Assembly: GCA_046349855.1 (NCBI GenBank)
Contig: JAXMBM010000001.1
Location: forward strand, 186,001-250,000
Length of the DNA stretch: 64,000 nucleotides
Direction: 5' to 3'
Source of the DNA: CAIXSC01 sp046349855
GTDB taxonomy: Bacteria > Planctomycetota > Planctomycetia > Pirellulales > Pirellulaceae
Shown here: positions 26,098 through 33,054 of the stretch, in pieces
Numbering within the stretch: the stretch's first letter is position 1
How the letters are laid out: each line of letters begins with the position of its first letter
Notes under the pieces: model-generated
What the model was told of the DNA's origin: nothing
Databases searched by the model: none
Seen by the model: the letters and a program-made list of their open reading frames with translations, nothing else
Translations under genes and position numbers: made by a program

Positions 26098-26568
26098 TCA
26101 AGACTCCTTCGCGGCGTGCTTGATTTCGGTCAGGTGACGAGCGATGGCCCGCTTCAGAAGGAACGAGATAAGCCAGAGAACCGGCTTCGTCAGCATCGAC
26201 TTGGCGTTCAACTCGAAGGAACGAGCCACCGTGGTTTCGTTGCCAACCCGCTCGAACTCCCAAGTTTCCACGAAGGCCGTGGCCAGCCGGGACAACGGCT
26301 GGGAGAAGCTCCCCATCTGAAGCTGGAGCCGACGATCCGGTTGCCACTCCGCGATTTCTTCGACGTGGGTGGACCCGTCCAGATTCGTCACTCGAATGCG
26401 AGAACCGACGACGCCTGGTGTTCTTGTCTCGAATTCCGCCGACTTGATGCCGGGGATCGGCCCATAGCCTCGAAAGTCGGGCCACTTCGTCACGTCGAGG
26501 ATCTGCTCGGCGATCTCTTCGGGGGCCAGTGGGAGCGTCTCGTGGCAAGCAAACTTGATCGGCTTCAT
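26098..26568 (-). CDS. SRPBCC family protein
   Basis: 156 residues. The pattern FACHETLPLAPEEIAEQILD, TKWPDFRGYGPIPG, VGSRIRVTNLDGSTHVEEI and FVETWEFERVGNETTVARSF is that of START/Bet v1-like polyketide-cyclase-type lipid or ligand carriers. A hydrophobic helix lies near the C-terminus (LWLISFLLKRAI). Its ATG overlaps the stop of the upstream hydrolase gene. The ligand is unknown. Confidence 0.8.
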   Translation of the reverse strand: MKPIKFACHETLPLAPEEIAEQILDVTKWPDFRGYGPIPGIKSAEFETRTPGVVGSRIRVTNLDGSTHVEEIAEWQPDRRLQLQMGSFSQPLSRLATAFVETWEFERVGNETTVARSFELNAKSMLTKPVLWLISFLLKRAIARHLTEIKHAAKES

Positions 26569-27017
26569 CCCGCCCCCTCACATGCGTTCAGCATCGCCGC
26601 CAATGGCTCCGGGTCGGCCAGCCGGTGATCCGTGCCGACCTCGATCAACGTCGCCCCGCTGAGCGTGGCCAATTCTTCGCTGTCTGCAAACGAAATCACA
26701 TCGTCGGCCCGGCTGTGGAGAATCACCGTGTCGGGCCTGACCGTCTTCGCCGTTCCCCAATTCTTCCATGCTGGGCACAACAGCACGAGCCTGGCGTTGC
26801 CGCAGTTGATGTTCATGGCGACAGCCCCGCCTCTCGAACTGCCGACCACGACTTGGGGTTGATGCTGATCGAATGCATTTTGAGCGATTCGCACAGCGGC
26901 ACCGAAGTCGTCGTCATCGAGGGCCGGGTTGATGACGGTGTGGCCATGGTCCTTCAGGTAGGTCGGTTTGACGCCGCCCGGAACGGAATGCCAGCCGTGG
27001 AGGAAAAGGATTCGCAA
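26565..27017 (-). CDS. Small alpha/beta hydrolase
   Basis: 150 residues, small for the fold. The oxyanion-hole motif is FLHGWHS at the N-terminus, the nucleophile elbow is GSSRGG, the acid is probably in SRADDVI and the base in TDHRL, giving a complete Ser-Asp-His triad. It is coupled to the SRPBCC gene by an ATGA overlap. The substrate is unknown. Confidence 0.8.
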   Translation of the reverse strand: MRILFLHGWHSVPGGVKPTYLKDHGHTVINPALDDDDFGAAVRIAQNAFDQHQPQVVVGSSRGGAVAMNINCGNARLVLLCPAWKNWGTAKTVRPDTVILHSRADDVISFADSEELATLSGATLIEVGTDHRLADPEPLAAMLNACEGAG

Positions 27018-27167
27018 GGTTGCCCTCTTACCTGTCGAGGCCAGGTGTTGTGATGTTCTTCAAGATGTCGAGGAGCAAGTCATCCATTTCGACTCGCTTC
27101 CCGCCCCCCTGGCTCCCGTTTCGAAGCTCGCAGTGGCTGCCAGGTCGATGCTGATCGCCAGCGGTTC

Positions 27168-28106
27168 TCATGTCGCCCCGGCCATCGCTCGTTGAATCGC
27201 ATCCTTTACGCCCATCGGTCTGATCGGGAACACTTCCAGTGCCTGTGCGTCTCGCACCACGGTCGGATTCTTCAGACCTTCGATCAGGTGCCGACCAACT
27301 TCGTAGGTGGCCGGAGTCACAAGAGCCAGCCACAGCCCCGACAGATACGGCGTCAGTACGGGCACGAAGATCAACCACCGTCGCAACCCCTGCTGACGAG
27401 CGTACTCTCGAATCAAGTCGCCGTAAGTGACAACATCGGGACTGCCGATCTCGAAAATGCGGCTCGCACCTTCGGGCAGGTCTTTCGCAGCGACGAGATA
27501 AGCCAGAACGTCGTCGATTGCGATGGGCTGGGTGGGCGTGGTGAGCCAGCGTGGACAGATCATGACCGGAAGGCGATCCGTCAACGATTTCATCAACTGG
27601 TAGGAGAGACTACCGGCTCCGATGACCATCCCCGCCCGGAACTCAATCGTTTCGCTGCCCGACTCCCGCAGAATCGCGCCAACCTCGTGGCGACTGCGCA
27701 GATGTGGGGAGAGTTTGGGATCGGCATCGTCGCCCAGTCCGCCGAGGTAGATGATCCGTTTCACCCCGGATCGCCGGGCGGCATCCGCGAAGTTCTGCGC
27801 AGCCTGCCGATCTTCCTGCTCGAAATCAGTCGACCCCGACATGAGATGCACGAGATAGTACGCCGTCTGAACGCCCTGCAACGCCGCGTCCAGAGACGAA
27901 CGGTCCAAAACATCGCCCCGAACAACTTCCGTTGACGTCCCGACCAGCGGTCGCAGTTTGTCGGGGTTGCGGGCCAGACACCGGAGGACGACGGATTGCC
28001 GTTCCAGCAATGGAATCAGCCGCCCGCCAACGTAGCCAGAGGCTCCTGTCAGCAGAACTGTCGGCCCAGACTGGACTTCGGACGTGTTCGGCGCGGTGGT
28101 CGGCAT
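27168..28106 (-). CDS. NAD(P)-binding SDR, NmrA/YbjT-like, possibly C-terminally short
   Basis: 312 residues of an atypical SDR: VLLTGASGYVGGRLIPLLER nucleotide loop, RNPDKLRPL, VRGDVLD, YYLVHLM, RIIYLGGLG, RAGMVIGAGSLSYQLMKSL. Many relatives of this kind (YbjT type) continue into a DUF2867 domain of about 150 residues; here the frame stops at residue 312. The 150-base gap to the hydrolase shows only an ORF end (MDDLLLDILKNITTPGLDR) that I cannot place. Confidence 0.8.
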   Translation of the reverse strand: MPTTAPNTSEVQSGPTVLLTGASGYVGGRLIPLLERQSVVLRCLARNPDKLRPLVGTSTEVVRGDVLDRSSLDAALQGVQTAYYLVHLMSGSTDFEQEDRQAAQNFADAARRSGVKRIIYLGGLGDDADPKLSPHLRSRHEVGAILRESGSETIEFRAGMVIGAGSLSYQLMKSLTDRLPVMICPRWLTTPTQPIAIDDVLAYLVAAKDLPEGASRIFEIGSPDVVTYGDLIREYARQQGLRRWLIFVPVLTPYLSGLWLALVTPATYEVGRHLIEGLKNPTVVRDAQALEVFPIRPMGVKDAIQRAMAGAT

Positions 28107-28220
28107 GAGCGGCGGTTAAACTGCCTGTTGCGTAACGGTTTACATCGTGCCTGTGATTCTTGGAGCCAGTTTACCGTTTCGTGGGCCGAGGGAGATACTC
28201 GGCAGCAGGATCAAGCCGAG

Positions 28221-28829
28221 ATGCGAACCCTGTACCTTCAAAAACCGAATTCCGACGTTCTAGGCCGATTCTTGGCAGAACAGGCGGCACTGGATTTCAG
28301 CTACTCGGCTGTCGGGGCGACCGCTGCGACGCCCCCTGCGGGATTCACGGTAGACCGCACTCGGATCGAACTCGGAAACGGCGAGGCAGTCTTTGTCGCA
28401 GCCACAGCTGCACTGGAACGCTGGCAGCAGTTTCGCCTCGGCTGGGTCGATGTGTGGTCTCCCAGGACGCCGCTCGAAGTCGGTCAGGTCGTGGCGATCA
28501 TGGGCCGGGCGGTGGGTTTCTGGTGGCTCAATTCCTGTCGGATCGTTTACACCGTGAACGAGTCCGGGCCGACGACCAGGTTCGGCTTTGCCTACGGAAC
28601 GCTGCCGGGCCATGTGGAAAGCGGCGAAGAGCGGTTCCTGATTGAATGGGATCGCACCACTGACCGGGTGGCCTATGACATTCTGGCGTTCTCGAAACCG
28701 GATCACATCCTGACTCGGCTGGGCTATCCGCTCGTGCGTCGTAGCCAGAAGCGGTTCGGGCGGGATTCGGCCGCTGCGATGTTCCGAGCCGTCCATGAGG
28801 CGTCTTCGTCGGCTCCGCAATCCTGCTGA
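28221..28829 (+). CDS. DUF1990 family protein
   Basis: 202 residues from ATG 28221. The features are DFSYSAVGATAATPPAGFTV, LERWQQFRLGWVDV, GRAVGFWWLNSCRIVYTV, FGFAYGTLPGHVESGEERF, and FSKPDHILTRLGYPLVRRSQ. This matches the DUF1990 (UPF0548-like) family found in plants, actinobacteria and planctomycetes, of unknown function. It runs divergently from the SDR gene and is followed by uvsE after 24 bases. Confidence 0.75.
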   Translation: MRTLYLQKPNSDVLGRFLAEQAALDFSYSAVGATAATPPAGFTVDRTRIELGNGEAVFVAATAALERWQQFRLGWVDVWSPRTPLEVGQVVAIMGRAVGFWWLNSCRIVYTVNESGPTTRFGFAYGTLPGHVESGEERFLIEWDRTTDRVAYDILAFSKPDHILTRLGYPLVRRSQKRFGRDSAAAMFRAVHEASSSAPQSC

Positions 28830-28853
28830 CTACACTGACCGGTACCGACGATC

Positions 28854-29765
28854 ATGATTCGCTTTGGCCTGTGTTGTGCCTTTCGAGACGAACCGATCAA
28901 GTTTGCCAACACGACGGCCACCGCCAGCGGAAAGCTGGAGCGGCCTGCCGCCCTGGCCCGGTTGTCAGAACTGTGCCTGGCCAATGCCAAGGCCCTCCAG
29001 TCCGCCCTGGAGTTCTGTGCCGCGAACGGCATCGGTTGCTTTCGAGTGAACAGCCAGATCCTGCCCCTCAAGACGCATCCGACCGCCGGTTACGACGTCG
29101 CCGAGCTGCCGGCAGGGGACGAGATTCGCCGCCGCTTCCAGACCTGCGGACAGTTCGCCCGACAGCACCAACTGAGGACCTGTTTCCATCCTGATCAATT
29201 CGTGGTGCTGAACTCGCAGCGTCCCGATGTCGTAGAGAGTTCTTTGAGGGAACTCGAATACCAGGCCGAGGTCGCCGAGTGGATCGGGGCGGACGTCGTC
29301 AACATCCACGCGGGCGGGGCCTATGGCGACAAGCCGCGCGCTTTGGCCGTATTCGCTCGCAACCTTGACCGCCTGTCATCCCGCGCCCGCCAGCGGCTCA
29401 CCGTGGAAAACGACGACAAGGTCTTCACCCCCACCGATCTGCTCCCCGTCTGCCAGGAGACCGGCGTGCCGCTCGTGTACGACGTGCATCACCATCGCTG
29501 CCATCCGGATGGCCTGAGTGTCGAACAGGCCACTCGGCAGGCGTTGGCCACGTGGCAGCGGGAGCCGCTGTTCCACATCTCCAGCCCGCTCGCCGGCTGG
29601 GACGGTGCCAAGCCCGAACGTCACCACGACTTCATCGATGCGAACGATTTCCCAGACTGCTGGAGGCGTCTGACGATCACGGTGGAAGTCGAGGCCAAGG
29701 CGAAGGAGGTGGCCGTACACAAGCTGATGACCGAGTTGGCAGGTCGCCGACGGAAGGCGACCTGA
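28854..29765 (+). CDS. uvsE: UV DNA damage endonuclease UvsE/UVDE
   Basis: 303 residues. This TIM-barrel endonuclease nicks 5' to UV photoproducts, starting alternative excision repair. Family motifs are present in order: MIRFGLCCAF, GCFRVNSQILPLKTHP, CFHPDQFVVLNS, VNIHAGGAYGDK, LTVENDDKVFTPTDLLP, PLVYDVHHHRCHPDG, and HHDFIDANDF. The metal-binding His, Glu and Asp residues appear intact. It lies with the DUF1990 gene in the accessory segment. Confidence 0.95.
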   Translation: MIRFGLCCAFRDEPIKFANTTATASGKLERPAALARLSELCLANAKALQSALEFCAANGIGCFRVNSQILPLKTHPTAGYDVAELPAGDEIRRRFQTCGQFARQHQLRTCFHPDQFVVLNSQRPDVVESSLRELEYQAEVAEWIGADVVNIHAGGAYGDKPRALAVFARNLDRLSSRARQRLTVENDDKVFTPTDLLPVCQETGVPLVYDVHHHRCHPDGLSVEQATRQALATWQREPLFHISSPLAGWDGAKPERHHDFIDANDFPDCWRRLTITVEVEAKAKEVAVHKLMTELAGRRRKAT

Positions 29766-29836
29766 GCCCCTGCGGACAAATGGCGCCGACAGTATCATTC
29801 GGCACTCACGCATCGCGAGCCCCTGGTTTCACCGCC

Positions 29837-30352
29837 ATGTCATCTCAACCGATCATCCTACGTCCCGAACATCCCACCGACCGGGATTCCATCCGTCGCG
29901 TTCACGTGGAGGCTTTCGGGCGCGCTGACGAAGCGGAACTGGTCGACGCCCTGCGCGATGGCGGCTGGACGGTCTTGTCGTTGGTCGCTGACCGCGACGG
30001 AGAAGCCGTGGGACACGTGCTGTTCAGTCGCCTGCTCATCCAACGGGGAGAACAATCGATCCCCGCCCTGGCCCTCGCCCCGCTGGCGGTTCTCCCGACC
30101 TGCCAACGGACCGGCATCGGGTCGGCACTGGTACGGGCCGGGATGGAGCAGAGTCGCGCCGCGGGTGAGCGCATCGTCGTGGTGTTGGGGCATCCCGAAT
30201 TCTATGAGCGGTTGGGCTTTGAGGCGCAGCTGGCCCGCCCGCTGGCGGCCCCTTTCGCCGGAGCGGCGTGGCAGGCGGCCGAGCTGCAACCTGGGGCGTT
30301 GACCGGGGTCGCAGGGCGTGTCCAATATCCGCCTCCGTTCGGCGTCGACTGA
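29837..30352 (+). CDS. GNAT N-acetyltransferase, YhbS-like
   Basis: 171 residues from ATG 29837. The core reads ALAPLAVLPTCQRTGIGSAL, the acetyl-CoA pyrophosphate loop (Q-x-x-G-I-G), then VVVLGHPEFYERLGFE, the arrangement of YhbS-type acetyltransferases. The substrate is unknown. It is the last gene of the accessory segment, 147 bases before nuoH. Confidence 0.85.
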   Translation: MSSQPIILRPEHPTDRDSIRRVHVEAFGRADEAELVDALRDGGWTVLSLVADRDGEAVGHVLFSRLLIQRGEQSIPALALAPLAVLPTCQRTGIGSALVRAGMEQSRAAGERIVVVLGHPEFYERLGFEAQLARPLAAPFAGAAWQAAELQPGALTGVAGRVQYPPPFGVD

Positions 30353-30499
30353 TGTCGGAATCGTCCTGCGGCTCCGCCGGGTCGACCGCTGGTTTTTTGC
30401 CCGGCGGGGTACTTTCGCCGGCGCGGGGCTTGTGCCATATTTCACAATCTTTCGGGGCAGACCCCCGCGCTGTAGTCCCTATAGGTCGGCAGGTGCTCC

Positions 30500-32050
30500 G
30501 TGGCGGAATTCCTCAATAACCTGTGTTTCGGCGGCCCCCACTGGCTGGGTTACGTGGTGGCGGCGATTGTGCAGTGCGTGCTCTACCTGCACGTGGTGGC
30601 GGTTGGGGCGTTGCTGTTCATCTGGATGGAACGGAAGATCGCCGGCCGCATCCAGGACCGGCTCGGACCCACCCGCGTGGGTGGGAAATTCGGCTGGTTG
30701 CAGACGTTGGCCGACGGCATCAAGCTGATTGCCAAGGAGGACATCACTCCGGGCGGCGCCGACCGGATGCTCTTCAAGGTCGCGCCGTATGTTAGTTTTG
30801 CGGCAAGCTTTGCGACATATCTGGCGCTGCCGTTTTCCAATGGCTGGGTCGGTCAGAATGTCAACGTCGCCGTCTTCTTTGTGATCGCCGTGATGGGTCT
30901 CGAGGTGTTCGGCGTGATCCTCGCCGGTTATGCCTCAGGATCGAAGTGGTCGCTGTTTGGCGGCATGCGTGAAGCGGCCCAGGTGGTGAGTTACGAAGTC
31001 CCGATGGGGCTGTGCGTGATGATTCCCGTGCTCGTCTGTGGCACGATGAATCTGGTCACGATTGGCAACATGCAGGCGGGCTGGTTCACGAATTGGCTGG
31101 TGTTCCACGACCCGTTTACGTTCCTCGTGTTCTGGGTCTATTTCACCTGCGCAACGGCCAGCGTGAACCGGGCGCCGTTCGACCTCGCGGAAGCGGAAAG
31201 CGAACTGGTGGCCGGTTTCCACACCGAGTACTCGGGGTTGCGGTGGAGCTTCTTCTTCATGGCCGAGTACGGGTCGATGTTCACGGTCAGCGCCCTGGCG
31301 TCGACGCTGTTCTTCGGTGGCTGGAACGGTCCGGTCCCGATTTTCGACATCCTGGGCTGGTCGTACACACCGGAAGAAGTCGCGGCGGGCACGTTCCGCG
31401 TCACCGGTTATCTGGCCAACCTCGCCGGTTGCGGCAACTTTATCCTCAAGGCGGTCGTGGGTGTGACCGTGATGATGTGGGTGCGTTGGACGTTGCCACG
31501 TCTGCGGATCGACCAGGTGATGACCACCTGCCTCAAGTACTGCGTGCCGCTGGCGGCCTTCTGTTTCCTGGGCACGGTGCTCTGGCAGTACGGCTTCTTT
31601 GTCGTCGACCGTTCGTTCCCGTCACTCAACGACCTGATGCCGGCTCAACACCGCGGCGCGGTGCGTGAGGCCTGGACGTTCCCGGCGAAAGTTGCGGCGC
31701 AGACCTCGCGCCAGGCTCCGCCCGCGAGTTCGAAGGCGGCCAACACGCCTCCTGCCGACTCGCCCTCAGCGCCCTCGGCGGCGGAGAAGGGGAAGCCTGC
31801 GGAAAGTAAGCCTGCGGAAAATCAGCCTGTGGAGGCGAAGCCTGCCGAGGGCAAGCCTGCGGCGAGCGAACCTGCTGAGGACAAGCCTGCGGAAGTAAGC
31901 AAGCCCGCGGAGAGCAAGCCCGCTGAGGGGAAGCCGGCGGAAGAAAAACCGGCCGCGGAGAAGCCTGCGGAACCCAAGCCCGAGGCAACTCAGGCGGCGA
32001 TCGAGCGGGGGGACGGCCAAGACGGTGCGGGCAGGTTTGCCGCGCGATAA
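30500..32050 (+). CDS. nuoH: NADH-quinone oxidoreductase subunit H with long charged tail
   Basis: 516 residues from GTG 30500; typical NuoH has about 330-400. The first 400 are canonical: LFIWMERKIAGRIQDRLGPT, RVGGKFGWLQTLADGIKL, REAAQVVSYEVPMGL, and RAPFDLAEAESELVAGFHTEY with the quinone-tunnel acids, plus about eight membrane helices. After residue 400 comes a 110-residue tail built from KPAE/KPAEG-type repeats, predicted disordered. It opens the second block of nuo genes (H-J-K-L-M-N). Confidence 0.95.
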   Translation: MAEFLNNLCFGGPHWLGYVVAAIVQCVLYLHVVAVGALLFIWMERKIAGRIQDRLGPTRVGGKFGWLQTLADGIKLIAKEDITPGGADRMLFKVAPYVSFAASFATYLALPFSNGWVGQNVNVAVFFVIAVMGLEVFGVILAGYASGSKWSLFGGMREAAQVVSYEVPMGLCVMIPVLVCGTMNLVTIGNMQAGWFTNWLVFHDPFTFLVFWVYFTCATASVNRAPFDLAEAESELVAGFHTEYSGLRWSFFFMAEYGSMFTVSALASTLFFGGWNGPVPIFDILGWSYTPEEVAAGTFRVTGYLANLAGCGNFILKAVVGVTVMMWVRWTLPRLRIDQVMTTCLKYCVPLAAFCFLGTVLWQYGFFVVDRSFPSLNDLMPAQHRGAVREAWTFPAKVAAQTSRQAPPASSKAANTPPADSPSAPSAAEKGKPAESKPAENQPVEAKPAEGKPAASEPAEDKPAEVSKPAESKPAEGKPAEEKPAAEKPAEPKPEATQAAIERGDGQDGAGRFAAR

Positions 32051-32068
32051 CGAGGGGAGAGAGAGCCG

Positions 32069-32683
32069 ATGCTCCTGTATGCGGCCATTGATTGGCACAC
32101 GTTGCTGTTTCTGCTGTTTTCGCTGCTGGCGTGCGGATTTGCCCTGGCAGTGGTCTTCACGAGCAACGTCGTGCGGATGGCGTTCTATCTGACACTGTCG
32201 CTCGGCTCGACTGCCGGGTTGTTCTTCCTGGCGGACGCTGAGTTCGTCGGGGCGATGCAGTTCATGATCTACGTGGGTGGCACGCTGGTGCTGCTGATCT
32301 TCGGCGTGATGCTGACGGCGCAGTCTCGTTTCATCCAGATGAAGACCGGTGCCGGCGAGTGGGTGCTGGCCGCCATTGTGGGCAGCGCGCTACTGGTGCT
32401 GCTGGCCCGTGCCGCACTGCTCAATCCGGACTGGCGGACCCCGCGGCCCGACCGCGATCAGGTCGGAGTCACCGAATCGCAGACGGCGACCGCGATTGGC
32501 CAGGCGCTGAGTGGCGTGCGGACGGATCGCCTGACGGAACCCGACGCGACTTTGGCGCGCGGCATGTCGGGTTACCTGCTCCCGTTCGAAATCGCCTCGG
32601 TGCATCTGCTGGTGGTGTTGATCGGTGCCGGTTATCTGGCGCGTGCCAAGCGGCGAGTGGCCGCGACGGACAGCCAAAGTTGA
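32069..32683 (+). CDS. nuoJ: NADH-quinone oxidoreductase subunit J
   Basis: 204 residues with five membrane helices. The conserved segments NVVRMAFYLTLSLGSTAGLF and DAEFVGAMQFMIYVGGTLVL, followed by LLIFGVML, identify NuoJ. The C-terminal helix is preceded by an extended loop. It follows nuoH by 18 bases. Confidence 0.93.
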   Translation: MLLYAAIDWHTLLFLLFSLLACGFALAVVFTSNVVRMAFYLTLSLGSTAGLFFLADAEFVGAMQFMIYVGGTLVLLIFGVMLTAQSRFIQMKTGAGEWVLAAIVGSALLVLLARAALLNPDWRTPRPDRDQVGVTESQTATAIGQALSGVRTDRLTEPDATLARGMSGYLLPFEIASVHLLVVLIGAGYLARAKRRVAATDSQS

Positions 32684-32711
32684 GGGATGCGGTGACGCGG
32701 GAGAACATGAC

Positions 32712-33050
32712 GTGATCGACTTCCTGGGAACTCCGGTGACCGTATCCCACTACCTGATCGTGGGTGCGATCCTGTTTGTCTGCGGCGTGCTCTGCATGGC
32801 GACCAAACGCAATGCGTTGGGGATCCTGATGGGCATCGAACTGGTGCTGAATGGAGCCAACATCAACTTTGTGGCGTTCGGCAGCAACCTGCTCCGCGAG
32901 CACAACCTGGGACTCGACGGCCAGCTGATGGCCCTGTTCGTGATTGTGCTGGCAGCCGCGGAAGCGGCGGTGGCCCTGGCCATCGCCCTCAATTTTTACA
33001 ACAACCACACGTCAATTGACGTGGACACCGCCGACGAGCTGAAGGGCTAG
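32712..33050 (+). CDS. nuoK: NADH-quinone oxidoreductase subunit K
   Basis: 112 residues from GTG 32712, with GGGAG about ten bases upstream; the nearby ATG at 32707 runs into a stop. Three membrane helices hold the proton-path glutamates in MGIELVLNGANINFVAFG and AAEAAVALAIALNFYN. The length and motifs are normal for NuoK. The nuoL ATG is only four bases after the stop. Confidence 0.95.
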   Translation: MIDFLGTPVTVSHYLIVGAILFVCGVLCMATKRNALGILMGIELVLNGANINFVAFGSNLLREHNLGLDGQLMALFVIVLAAAEAAVALAIALNFYNNHTSIDVDTADELKG

Positions 33051-33054
33051 GCGC

